From: Pseudofrankia sp. DC12
GTDB lineage: Bacteria > Actinomycetota > Actinomycetes > Frankiales > Frankiaceae
Direction of reading: 5' to 3'
Length of the DNA stretch: 64,000 bases
NCBI RefSeq assembly: GCF_000966285.1
Contig: NZ_KQ031391.1
Coordinates: 6,696,430-6,760,429 of the forward strand
The position numbers and the translations under genes were made by a program. Within the stretch, counting starts at the first letter, position 1. Each line of letters begins with the position of its first letter. A model generated the notes under the pieces. That model did not search any database. It saw only the letters and a list, made by a program, of their open reading frames with translations, and was not told the DNA's origin. Below, one piece after another: positions 26,614 through 35,800 of the stretch.

Positions 26614-27522
26614 TCAGCGGCGGGCGAGGGCCAGTGGCGCTGTGGCGTAGACGTCGGCCTGGTGGCGGTTGAGTGCGCCGGTGGCGACCAGCCGGTCGAG
26701 GACATGGCTGCGCCTGGCGAGGGCGAGGGCGGGATGCTGGTAGGGGTCGTAGGCGCTGGGGGCCTGGACGAGTCCGGCCAGGACGGCGGCCTGCGGCCAG
26801 GCCAGCTGGTCGGGGGTGCGGGCGAAATAGCCCGCCGCGGCGGCGTTGATGCCCCAGTAGCCGTGGCCGAAGTAGGCGGCTTGCAGATACATCTCCAGGA
26901 TCTGGGTTTTGGTGTAGCGGTGGTCGAGCTTCCATCCGAGCGCTACCTGGGTGAGCTGGTCGCCGGCGGCGTGGTGGCCACCGGTGAACACCAGCTTCGC
27001 GAGTTGCTGGTCGAGGGTGGCGCCGCCCTGGTCGCCGCCGCCCACCCACGAGCCCACGGTGGCGCGTAACGCCCCGACCGGGTCGATGCCGCGCTCGATC
27101 CGGAAGTGGGTGTCTTCTGTGGCGATCAGCGCCGTCGCGACCCGGGCCGGGGGCGCGATCCCCGGATCGGCCACGCCGTGCACCGCGTCCAACGCCCTGA
27201 TCCGGTTCTCGGCGTCTGCGACACCCGGGCTGAGCTCCAGCACGATGCTGGCCGCCGCGACGACCACCGCGCCGAGAGCCACGGCGCCGATCAGCGCCCG
27301 TCGCGCCCAGCTCGGTATCGGACGGCCGACCGCCGGGGCGATCAGCACCGTGAGTGCCCCGATGAGGATCAGTAGCTCGGTGAGGCCGAACGCCTCGGTC
27401 GTCAGATCGCGCACGAGGAAGACCACGACCACGGACAGCGCCGTCGCGCAGCCGAAGGCGATCAGCCAGCGATCCTTCTGCGCGGCCGGTGCCGGGTCGG
27501 CGGTCGATCTAGCTGCCATCAC
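26614..27522 (-). CDS. Monofunctional peptidoglycan glycosyltransferase (GT51)
   Basis: The 302-residue protein has three N-terminal transmembrane helices (about 20-37, 47-65, 74-95) followed by a GT51 transglycosylase domain: catalytic Glu in TEDTHFRIERGID, GGATLDQQLAK (GGSTITQQ-type) and KTQILEMYLQAAYFGHG. There is no transpeptidase domain. It would polymerise lipid II on the outer face of the membrane. The extra membrane spans are unusual, since most such enzymes have one. Confidence 0.85.
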   Translation of the reverse strand: MMAARSTADPAPAAQKDRWLIAFGCATALSVVVVFLVRDLTTEAFGLTELLILIGALTVLIAPAVGRPIPSWARRALIGAVALGAVVVAAASIVLELSPGVADAENRIRALDAVHGVADPGIAPPARVATALIATEDTHFRIERGIDPVGALRATVGSWVGGGDQGGATLDQQLAKLVFTGGHHAAGDQLTQVALGWKLDHRYTKTQILEMYLQAAYFGHGYWGINAAAAGYFARTPDQLAWPQAAVLAGLVQAPSAYDPYQHPALALARRSHVLDRLVATGALNRHQADVYATAPLALARR

Positions 27523-27669
27523 CCCCCACCTTCCCTCACCCCTGACCTTCCATGGGCGGCGGCACTGTCCCGGCCTGCGGCCCGCACTCGCCTCGGACAG
27601 CGCCCGGCTCGGCGGAGGCCAGGTCCGGGGCCATGGCCGCGCGCCGTGGCCCTCGCGGATCGGCGGCGG

Positions 27670-28641
27670 TCACGGTGTCCGTCGGCGGGCGGCGAGGCGG
27701 TCCTGGTCTGGCCAGCGCACGTTCCAGGCCAGCCCGATCCGCTCGAGGCCGTGGATGAGGGCGGCGCTGGAGTCGAGCTGGCCGGGGTCGACGCCGTGGC
27801 GGGCGCAGGTCGGGTCGGTGTGGTGGGCGTTGTGCCAGGACTCGCCCATCGACAGGACGGCGAGCGGCCAGACGTTGGTGGACCGGTCCCGGGTGGCGAA
27901 CGGCCGCGGCCCGAGGACGTGGCAGATCGAGTTGACGGAGAAGGTGACGTGATGCAGGACGAAGATCCTGACGAGCCCGGCCCACAGGAACGCGGTCGCC
28001 GCGCCGTGCACCGTGCCCCCGGTGAGCGCCCAGCCCAGGGCGGCCGGAGCGAGCAGGCTCACCGCCATCAGCCAGGGGAACGCGTTGTCGACCCGGACCA
28101 TGTCGGGGTCGGCCAGCAGGTCGGGGGCGTAGCGGCGGGTGGAGGTCTCGTCGCGGACGAACAGCCAGCCGAGGTGGGCCCAGCACAGCCCCTTGGCCAG
28201 CGCGCGCGGGCTGGTTCCGAACCGCCACGGGGAGTGGGGGTCACCGTCGCGGTCGGAGAACGCGTGATGCTTGCGGTGGTCAGCGACCCAGTGGATGACC
28301 GATCCCTGGGCGGCCATCGACCCGGCCACAGCGAGGCCGATCCGCACCCAGCGGCGGGTCTTGAACGCCCCGTGGGTGAGGTGCCGGTGGAATCCGACGG
28401 TCACCCCATGCCCGGTGATAGCGAAGGACCCGACGGCGAGGACCGCGTCGAGCAGGCTGATCTCATGGCCGTCCGCCGCGTAGGAGGCGCCGGCGATGAC
28501 CGCGAGGAACGGCACGACGATGAAGGCCCACAGGGTGGCCTGCGCCCAGTTGGGTCTGCGGTCCGGGGGTTGCGGCCCGTCGCCCTGGTCGCCGGCGATT
28601 GCGCTGGCGACGTCGGGTGGCCGGTGCGGCTCGGGTTTCAT
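27670..28641 (-). CDS. Acyl-CoA desaturase (delta-9-type fatty acid desaturase)
   Basis: The 323-residue membrane di-iron enzyme has the three His boxes HRHLTH, HRKHH and HNAHH and four membrane spans, with a normal length. It introduces a double bond into acyl-CoA using O2 and two electrons. The ATG overlaps the ferredoxin-reductase stop by 4 bp, so its electron donors are encoded directly upstream in the same transcript. Confidence 0.93.
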   Translation of the reverse strand: MKPEPHRPPDVASAIAGDQGDGPQPPDRRPNWAQATLWAFIVVPFLAVIAGASYAADGHEISLLDAVLAVGSFAITGHGVTVGFHRHLTHGAFKTRRWVRIGLAVAGSMAAQGSVIHWVADHRKHHAFSDRDGDPHSPWRFGTSPRALAKGLCWAHLGWLFVRDETSTRRYAPDLLADPDMVRVDNAFPWLMAVSLLAPAALGWALTGGTVHGAATAFLWAGLVRIFVLHHVTFSVNSICHVLGPRPFATRDRSTNVWPLAVLSMGESWHNAHHTDPTCARHGVDPGQLDSSAALIHGLERIGLAWNVRWPDQDRLAARRRTP

Positions 28642-29972
28642 CGGGGCCTGGCCGGTCGGCTGGCCGGGGAGGGTTCGGAGCCGCCGCGCGGACGTGGCAG
28701 CGTGGCGGACACGGCGGCGCGGGAGGCGCGGTGGCGGCGCGGCCCGGTCCGCCGGGGCAGCGGCCTGCCGATGTGCGGGGTCCAGCGGGCCAGGGCACGG
28801 GGGGCGTCGAACGCGACGACGCCGACGAGGACCGGGGTGGCGTCGTCGGCGGGGCGGGTGTAGCCGGCGAGGAACCGGCCGGCGTCGAAACAGCCCGCGA
28901 GCAGGGTGACGTCGGTGGCCAGCGCGGGCAGGCCGGCGGCCTGGATGCGCAGGTCGTGCTGATGGGACCAGAACCGCGGGACCGGGGTGAAGGGGACGGC
29001 GTGGCGGGGACCGGCGAGCAGGGCGTCGGCCGCGGCCTGGCCCATCTCCACCGCGTTGATCCAGTGTTCGACCCGGCGGCGGACCGTGTCGAAACGCAGG
29101 TTCGGCCAGCACGCGACGTCACCGGCCGCGACGATCCCCTCGACAGGCTGGCCGTCGGCGGCCAGGACGTGGGTGGTGGCGTCGCACTGCACCCCGTCGC
29201 CGAGAGCGAGGCCGCAGTGCGCCAGCCAGTCGACGGCAGGGGCGGTGCCGACCGCGACGAGGACGGCGTCGGCGTCCACCCGGGCGCCGCCGGTGAGGGC
29301 CAGCCGGAAGCCGCGGGTGGTGGGCGTCCATCGGGTGACCTGGCTGCCGAGGTGGAGACGGACTCCGGCGCGCCGGTGGGCAGCGGCGGCCAGGCCGCCG
29401 ATATGAGCCCCCAGCGGGCGGGCCATCAGGACGTCGGCAGGTTCGATCAGACAGACGGACAGGGCGCGGTGGCGGGCGGTCGCGGCCAGCTCGCAGCCGA
29501 GGAACCCGCCGCCGACGACGGCCACCTGCCGGGCGGCGGCGAGGGTCTCGTCCAGAGCGTGGGCGTCGGCGAGGGTCCGCAGGGTGTGGACGGGGCCGGC
29601 GGCCGGCTGGTCGGGTAGCCGGCGGGCGGCCACGCCGGTGGCGATGACCAGTCCGTCGAAGTCGAGGGTGGTTCCGTCGGCGAGGATCACCTGACGGCCC
29701 CGTGGGTCGAGGCCGGCCGCGGGGACACCGAGCCGCCAGGAGGCGGCCGGGTCGGTGTGGGCGCGTAGCCGCAGATCGGCGGGTGGCAGCTGGCCGGTGA
29801 GCAGCTGCTTGGACAGGGGGGTGCGGTTGTAGGGCGGGTGTGGCTCGTCGCCGACGATGACGATCTGCCCGGCGAAACCGCGTGCGCGCAGCCGTTCCGC
29901 GGCCGACAGCCCCGCCAGGCCGCCACCCACGATCACCACCCGGTTCGTCCGGCCGCGCAGGGCCGCGCTCAC
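28638..29972 (-). CDS. FAD-dependent ferredoxin reductase
   Basis: The 444-residue flavoprotein has the FAD Rossmann motif VVIVGGGLAGLSAAERLRARG, the NAD(P)H motif VAVVGGGFLGCELA and the late FAD motif GIVAAGDVACWP. This is the oxygenase-coupled (putidaredoxin reductase) type with an extra C-terminal domain. It should reduce the ferredoxin encoded upstream with NAD(P)H and so feed the desaturase. Its GTG overlaps the ferredoxin stop by 4 bp. Confidence 0.93.
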   Translation of the reverse strand: MSAALRGRTNRVVIVGGGLAGLSAAERLRARGFAGQIVIVGDEPHPPYNRTPLSKQLLTGQLPPADLRLRAHTDPAASWRLGVPAAGLDPRGRQVILADGTTLDFDGLVIATGVAARRLPDQPAAGPVHTLRTLADAHALDETLAAARQVAVVGGGFLGCELAATARHRALSVCLIEPADVLMARPLGAHIGGLAAAAHRRAGVRLHLGSQVTRWTPTTRGFRLALTGGARVDADAVLVAVGTAPAVDWLAHCGLALGDGVQCDATTHVLAADGQPVEGIVAAGDVACWPNLRFDTVRRRVEHWINAVEMGQAAADALLAGPRHAVPFTPVPRFWSHQHDLRIQAAGLPALATDVTLLAGCFDAGRFLAGYTRPADDATPVLVGVVAFDAPRALARWTPHIGRPLPRRTGPRRHRASRAAVSATLPRPRGGSEPSPASRPARPR

Positions 29973-30244
29973 GGCTGGTCCCGCAGGCTGATCGCCCGCA
30001 TGGGGCACAGCCGGGCGGCCTGGCGCACCGCCGCCACCCGGCCGGCGTCGACGCCCGGCGGGTAGCGCAGCCGGCCGTCGACGCCGAGGGTGAACACGTC
30101 GGGGGCCTCCTGCTCGCAGATCCCGTACAGGGCGCAGTGGTTGGCGTCCACGCTGACCACGGTCCGCCGCGGTGGCGGCGGGGGCTGGCCGACGGCCAGC
30201 CGCGGCAGCGCCGCGACGACCGGCCGGCGGGTGTGATCGTCCAT
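29969..30244 (-). CDS. Small ferredoxin ([3Fe-4S]/[4Fe-4S] single cluster)
   Basis: The 91-residue protein shows the actinobacterial P450-type ferredoxin pattern: VDANHCALYGICEQEAPDVF (CxxxxxC rather than CxxCxxC, suggesting [3Fe-4S]), a variable loop, and the late Cys in ARLCPMRAI. It carries electrons from the reductase downstream to the desaturase. The N-terminal 28 residues are a Pro-rich extension. It lies 3 bp from the membrane-protein gene upstream. Confidence 0.9.
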   Translation of the reverse strand: MDDHTRRPVVAALPRLAVGQPPPPPRRTVVSVDANHCALYGICEQEAPDVFTLGVDGRLRYPPGVDAGRVAAVRQAARLCPMRAISLRDQP

Positions 30245-30247
30245 GGG

Positions 30248-30937
30248 TCACAGCTCCTGGGGGATGATCCGGGTGGCCACCGCGGTGGTCGCGGGCAGCA
30301 CGCGCAGCAGCGCCATCAGCGCGCAGGCCGCCGCCAACGCGAAGACGGCCAGGCCGAGCATGCCCAGGGCCTGGACCTCGCGGGACGTCGCGATGACGTG
30401 TGCCAGCGACAGGGCGAAAGCGAGGTAGGCCAGGTAGTGCAGCACATGCCAGCGCCGGTAGCCCAGCCGGCGCTGCAGCCAGATCGAGGCGGCGACCGCC
30501 AGGCCCAGCTCCAGGCCGACGATGCCCAGAGCGACCTCCGGCTCCCCGCCGCCCGCCAGCGGCACGACCGCGTTCAGGTAGGAGAAGTGCTCGCCGGTCT
30601 GGAACACGTAGGCGACCGCGTGCAGGCAGCCGAACGTCAAGGTCACCAGCGCCAGCGTCATGTGCCCGCCGTAGAGGGTGGCGCGGCGGACCCCGCGCCG
30701 CGCCCACCCAGTCGTCGTCAGGATGCCGAAACACACCGTCAACGCCATCAGCCCGTAGGACAGGTAGCCGGCCAGCGTCGCGATATGGCGCACGCCCGCG
30801 TCGTAGGGCGTGACAGCACCCTCACCGGCCAACACCCGGGCCGGGCCGTCGGTCCCGGCGAGAGCCGGGCCGGCGGCCACCAGCACAGTGCCCAGCACCC
30901 CCGAGGCCAGGACGGCGGCACGGAACCATCTGCGCAT
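30248..30937 (-). CDS. Ferric-reductase-like transmembrane protein
   Basis: A 229-residue membrane protein with a signal-like N-terminus (VLGTVLVAAGPALAGTDG) and five or six helices. Likely haem-binding His residues lie in YGGHMTL, GCLHAVA, WHVLHYLAY and SLAHVIA, the paired-helix arrangement of ferric-reductase/YedZ-like cytochrome b domains. It heads the four-gene operon, so it may pass electrons between quinol and the ferredoxin system. That link is an inference. Confidence 0.8.
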   Translation of the reverse strand: MRRWFRAAVLASGVLGTVLVAAGPALAGTDGPARVLAGEGAVTPYDAGVRHIATLAGYLSYGLMALTVCFGILTTTGWARRGVRRATLYGGHMTLALVTLTFGCLHAVAYVFQTGEHFSYLNAVVPLAGGGEPEVALGIVGLELGLAVAASIWLQRRLGYRRWHVLHYLAYLAFALSLAHVIATSREVQALGMLGLAVFALAAACALMALLRVLPATTAVATRIIPQEL

Positions 30938-30990
30938 GGGCTGACACACTCCAAAGGCGGGGCGACATGGACAGCGGCGCGGCCACCGTC

Positions 30991-31035
30991 TCCTACAGGT
31001 GGTAAGACTAGCCGGTGTCCTACAGCCTGTGCGAC
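30991..31035. promoter_or_regulatory. Two direct repeats, probable BlaI-type operators in a divergent promoter
   Basis: TCCTACAGGTGGTAAGAC (30991-31008) and TCCTACAGCCTGTGCGAC (31018-31035) are related direct repeats 27 bp apart. Each holds a partial dyad around TACAGnnTG, similar to the TACAnnTGTA core bound by BlaI/CopY repressors. They lie between the desaturase operon and the divergent blaI-like gene and could control both. Confidence 0.5.
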
Positions 31036-31098
31036 AAAGGGGGGTGTCCGTCGGCGTGTCGAGTCGTCCCGGATGCGACGAGGGTGAGGGTGAGGGCC

Positions 31099-31500
31099 AT
31101 GGATCCAGGAGAAGCACGCGGCGGCGCCGATGAGCGGGCGCCGACGGGACGGCGCGCGTCCGGCGCGCTGGAAGGCGAGGTGCTCGCCCTGCTGTGGGCG
31201 TCCGGTACCGGGTTGACCGCCGCGCAGGTCCATGCCCGGCTGCCGCCGGATCTGGCGTACAAGACGGTGCTGACCGTGCTCGCCCGGCTCCACGACAAGG
31301 GCCTGTGCGACCGCGAGCTGGCCGGCCGGGCCCACCGTTACACCCCCCGGCGAGGCCCTGCCGAGCTCGCCGCCGAACGGATGAACGCCGCGCTCGCCAG
31401 CGGCGTCGACCCGGCCGCGGTGATGCTCCACTTCGTCGCCGGCCTCGACCCCGACGCCGAGGCGGCGCTACGCGCCGTCCTCGACAGCCGTCACCCCTAG
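31099..31500 (+). CDS. BlaI/MecI/CopY family transcriptional regulator
   Basis: The 133-residue winged-helix repressor contains the family signature LEGEVLALLWASGTGLTAAQV, then YKTVLTVLARLHDKGL with RAHRYTP. BlaI-type repressors are cleaved by an M56 membrane peptidase partner, and one is encoded just downstream. ATG 31099 is used because the earlier in-frame codons are in the operator region. The last two bases of its TAG stop are the first two bases of an inserted MITE. Confidence 0.9.
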   Translation: MDPGEARGGADERAPTGRRASGALEGEVLALLWASGTGLTAAQVHARLPPDLAYKTVLTVLARLHDKGLCDRELAGRAHRYTPRRGPAELAAERMNAALASGVDPAAVMLHFVAGLDPDAEAALRAVLDSRHP

Positions 31501-31660
31501 GGCGCGTCCCGTGGATCTTCGGCCGCGCGGGCGGCGTCCCGGGCAACCACTCGCCGCGTTGTCGTCGTCACCCATAGCTCCGCTATGGACTCCTCCTCCG
31601 CCTTGCGACGGACCGCCTGGGACGCCGCCCGCATCGACCAAGATCCACGGGACGCGCCCT
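31499..31660. mobile_element. 162-bp MITE between blaI and the M56 peptidase gene
   Basis: The ends are perfect 21-bp inverted repeats (31499-31519, beginning AGGGCGCGTCCCGTGG, and 31640-31660). The interior is itself a long imperfect palindrome centred on ATAGC-TCCG-CTAT near 31580, so the whole element can fold into one stem. It encodes no protein. No clear target duplication is seen. It separates two genes that are normally tightly linked. Confidence 0.75.
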
Positions 31661-31695
31661 GGCGCCGCCCCGCTCGCCCCGCCGGACGGAGACCC

Positions 31696-32595
31696 ATGTA
31701 CGTCAGCGTCTACCTGCTCCTCGCCCTCGTCGCCGCCATCGCCGTGACCGCGCCGCGCCTCGGCCGTCACCTGCACCCCCGCGCCGCCACCCGCACCCTC
31801 ACCGCCCTGGCCATCGGCGCTGCCGCCGCGACCGGCTGGGCGCTGGGCCTGCTGGCCACGGCCGGCCTCGTCCGCATCGACGAGATCACCGTCCACACCA
31901 GCGTGCCCCGCGCCGCCGACCCGGTGCCGCGCACCGTCGGCCTGCTCGCCGCGTGCGCGCTCGCCGTCATCACGATCCGGGCCTTCCGCGCGACCGCCGC
32001 CCGCCGCCGGGCCCACCGCGCCTTCACCGGCCTGCACCACACACCCGCCGCCGGAGACCTCGTGGTGGTCGCCAACCACACCCCCTACGCCCACGCGCTA
32101 CCCGGCTACCGCGCCCACCCCGGCCGTGTGATCGTCTCCGACAGTCTGCTGCGGGCCCTCGACACCGCCGAACGGCGCGTCCTGCTCGCCCACGAACGCG
32201 CCCACCTCCACGGCCACCACCACCGCTACCGGACCGCCGCCGACCTCGCCACCACCGTGAACCCCCTGCTGCGTTCCACCCGGGCCGCGATCGTCTTCCA
32301 GACCGAACGGTGGGCCGACGAACAGGCCGCCACCGAGATCGGAGACCGCCAGACCGCCGCCCGGGCCCTCGCCCGAGCCGCGCTCGCCACCACCCACACC
32401 ACCACCCCGGACCCGGCAACACTGGGCTACCTTCACCACGGCGTCGTCGCCCGCGTCCACGCCCTCCAAGCCCCACCCCTGCACAACCGCTGGCACCGCA
32501 CCCTCCCGACCCTGCTCACCGCCGCACTGACCGCCGCCGTCCTCACCGACGCCACCATCGGCTGGCACCGAATCATCGAACAGCTACACCCATGA
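31696..32595 (+). CDS. M56 family membrane metallopeptidase (BlaR1/MecR1-like sensor protease)
   Basis: The 299-residue protein has four to five transmembrane helices and the zinc motif LLAHERAHLHGHHH (HExxH form HERAH) followed by an Asp/Glu-containing helix (TERWADEQAATEIGD). M56 proteins sense an envelope signal and cleave the paired BlaI repressor. There is no penicillin-binding sensor domain. The ATG at 31696 has CGGAGACCC upstream. Confidence 0.88.
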   Translation: MYVSVYLLLALVAAIAVTAPRLGRHLHPRAATRTLTALAIGAAAATGWALGLLATAGLVRIDEITVHTSVPRAADPVPRTVGLLAACALAVITIRAFRATAARRRAHRAFTGLHHTPAAGDLVVVANHTPYAHALPGYRAHPGRVIVSDSLLRALDTAERRVLLAHERAHLHGHHHRYRTAADLATTVNPLLRSTRAAIVFQTERWADEQAATEIGDRQTAARALARAALATTHTTTPDPATLGYLHHGVVARVHALQAPPLHNRWHRTLPTLLTAALTAAVLTDATIGWHRIIEQLHP

Positions 32596-32610
32596 ACCAC
32601 ACCACGGCCC

Positions 32611-32675
32611 CCGGCCTGGACGGCCGCCAGGCCCCGGGTCTGCGAGGAACTCGACCTGGCCGCCGATCCCGACAC
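32611..32675 (+). pseudogene. 5' piece of a Tn3-family transposase gene split by transposon insertion
   Basis: The frame reads AW-T-A-A-R-P-R-V-C-E-E-L-D-L, then AADPDT, matching WEKERPRICADLGLNPEPG in the other transposase of this subfamily (47.5-50.4 kb). It stops exactly at the GGGG of a transposon end. The continuation (TLAGWVARLDRSHRELADG) is found 28.7 kb away on the opposite strand, ending at 61403. The last five bases GACAC are the target-site copy. Confidence 0.8.
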
Positions 32676-32713
32676 GGGGCTTGAGCAGCAACGGAACGGC
32701 CAGTGGCGTTAAG
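32676..32713 (+). repeat. 38-bp Tn3-family terminal inverted repeat, left end of transposon A
   Basis: It begins GGGGCTTGAGCAGCAACGG and ends GGCGTTAAG, the same length and the same first and last bases as the classical Tn3 repeat. GGGG is outermost, so the element extends to the right, towards the intact transposase. The 5 bp outside are GACAC. A near copy is at 61404-61441. Confidence 0.88.
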
Positions 32714-32840
32714 GGGCCGCCGTGGCCGGTGTTACCGCCATCCATCGTTCCGATGTGGGTCAACCCGGCGGTGGCCTAATCGTGTAGCGGTTCGATAGCT
32801 CTGCGCTCCGCACTGGGCGGGTCGTCCTAGATTGCGGCGT

Positions 32841-35800
32841 ATGCCGGTTGAGTTCCTGACGGATGACGAGGCGGCGGCGTACGGCCGGTACGCGAGAGTG
32901 CCCTCGCGGGCTGACCTGGATCGCGTGTTCTTCCTTGACGACGACGATCGGGCGCTGGTCGAGCGTCACCGCGGCGAACACATGAGGCTCGGGTTCAGCC
33001 TCCAACTAGTCACGGTCCGCTGGGTGGGGATGTTCCTGGAGGACCCTCTCGACGTTCCGACCGCGGTGCTGGACTTCATGGCCGAGCAACTCGGCGTCGC
33101 CGATCCCTCGTGCGTCATGAAGTACACCGCGCGCGCCAAGACCAAGTTCGACCATCAGTGGGAGATCAGGCGCGAACGCGGGCTGAAGGAGTTCACCACC
33201 GCTGAGGAGGAACTGCGGGCCTGGGTCGCGGCCCGGTCGTGGACATCGAGCGACGGCCCGAAGGCGATCTTCACCGATGCGGCGGGCTGGCTGCGGGAAC
33301 GGGATGTCCTGTTGCCGGGTCTGACAACGCTGACCCGACTGGTCGCGGAGGTCCGCGACGAGACGAACCGTCGGCTGTGGGGCGTGTTGGAAGGGCTGCT
33401 GACGGTCGGCCAGCGGTATGTGCTGGACCAGTTGCTGGAGGTGCCGGCGGGGTCGCGGGTGTCGGACCTGGAGCGCTGGCGCAAGGGCCCAGTACCGCGC
33501 GGGTCCGGCCCGGCGATGATCAAAGCGCTTGAACAGGTCGCCGAGGTGGCGGGGCTGGGCCTGGCCGGTCTCGGCGCTGAGGGCCTGGTGCCGCCGCGCC
33601 GCCTCGCGGAGCTGGCCCGGTACGGGATGAGCGCGGACGCCTCACAGATCCGCCGGCATGGCGACGGCCGGCGGCTGGCGACGCTGCTGGCGACTGTCCA
33701 GTACCTGGAGGCCAAGGCGGTCGACGACGCCCTGGAACTGCTGGACCTGCTGATGACCACCGAGCTGTTGAACAAGGCACAGAGCGCGGCGGACAAGGAG
33801 ACGGTCCGCCGGCATCCGAAGCTGGCGAGGGCCTCCGCCCGGCTGGCGGTGGCGGTGGCCGCGCTGTTCGACTCCGAGTCCTGGGGCGGCCCGGACGACG
33901 AGCCGCGGGTGGCACAGGTGTGGGAGGCGATCGAGGCGGTCGTATCCCGCACGGAGTTGCGGGCCGCGCTGGTGCTGGTGAACGACACCGTGCCACCAGC
34001 CGACGCCGACCCCGACGACTGGCGGGCCGCGCTCGCCGGCCGGTACACCACGGTCTCGGCATTCCTGAAGATGCTGCCCAAGGTGATCGAGTTCGGTGCC
34101 AACGCCGAGGGCACCGCGGTGCTCTCCGCGATGCGCGCGCTGCCGGCCGTGCTGGCCTTCCGCAGCCGGCTGCCCGCGCCGCTGGTCCCGGCGCGGGTCA
34201 TCGAGCCGTCCGTGGTGAACGGCCCGTGGAAACGCCTGGTGTTCGGCCAGCCCGCGTATGAGGACGGGGCGGTGAACCGACACGCCTACACGTTCTGCGT
34301 GCTCGAGCAGTTCTACCGGCACCTCAAGCGCCGCGACATCTACGCCGACGCTTCCACGAGGTGGCGTAACCCCCAGGCCCAGCTCCTGGAGGGCCCGGCC
34401 TGGGACGCGGTCCGCGGGGAGGTGCTGACCACGCTCGGCTTGCCCGACAGCCCCGACGCCCTCTTGGCGGGCCACGGCCAGACCCTGGATGGGGCCTACC
34501 GGGAGGTGGGCGGGCGGCTGGCCGGCAACGCCGAGGTCCGCGTCGACGACGCGGGCAGGATCCACCTGACCGGGGTGAAGGCCGTCGAGGAGCCGCCGTC
34601 CCTGGTGGACCTGCGCGCCCGCACCACCGCGATGCTGCCGCGGGTTGAGCTGCCCGAGGTCATCCTGGAGGTGATGGCATGGGAGCCGTCGCTGGCCGCC
34701 GCGTTCACCGCCGTGTCCGGCGGCCGGTCCCGGCTGGAGGACCTGCCGACGTCGATCGCAGCCTGCCTGGCCGCGCATTCCCTGAACGTCGGGTACCGGC
34801 CGATCGCCAAGAAGGGCATCCCCGCGCTCGAGCGCTCGCGGCTGTCGCACGTGTTCCAGAACTACTTCCGCCCCGAGACCCTTGCCCCGGCGAATGCTCC
34901 CCTCGTCGGCCGGCAGGGCGGCCTGGACCTGGCGCGGGCCTGGGGCGGCGGCTTGGTCGCGGCGGTCGACGGGATGCGGTTCGTCGTCCCGGTCCCGGCC
35001 GCCTTCGCCCGCCCGAACCGCAAGTTCTTCGGATCCAAACGCGGCATGACCTGGCTCAACGCGATGAACGACCAGGGCATCGGACGCGGCGCGAAGGTCG
35101 TGTCCGGAACAGTCCGCGACTCCCTGCACATGATCGATGTGATCTTCGGCCTGGACGGAGGAGAACTCCCCGAGATCGTCGTGACCGACACCGGCTCCTA
35201 CTCCGATGTCATCTTCGGGCTGCTCGAACTGCTGGGCATCTCCTACCGGCCCGCGCTCGCCGACCTGCCCGATCAGAAGGGCTGGCGGATCAGCGCCGAC
35301 GCCGACTACGGGCCGCTGAACACCTTCGCCCGCGGGAAGATCGACCTGGAGAGGATCCGCCGGAACTGGGAGGACATCCTGCGGGTGGTCGCCTCGATCT
35401 ACACCGGCACGGTCCGCGCCTACGACGTGGTCACCATGCTGCAGCGCGACGGGCACCCGACCGCACTCGGCGAGGCGATCGCCGCCTACGGCCGGATCTT
35501 CAAGTCCCTGCACATCCTGGCCTACATCGACACCGACGAGACCTATCGGCGCGACATCAAGCACATCCGCAACCTGCAGGAAGGCCGCCACGCCCTCGCC
35601 CGCAAGATCTGCCACGGTCGCAAGGGCGAGCTGTACCACCGCTACGAACGCGGCCTGGAGAACCAGCTCGGCGCCCTCGGACTCGTCCTGAACTGCGTGG
35701 TCCTGTGGACCACTGTGTACCTCGACGCCGCCGTCCACCAGCTCAGGGCTCAGGGCTATCCGGTGCGCGAGGAGGACATGGCCAGGCTGTCGCCGTTCGT

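Noticed and set aside
31490..31670. Target-site duplication for the MITE
   Set aside because: No direct repeat of 2-9 bp flanks both ends convincingly.
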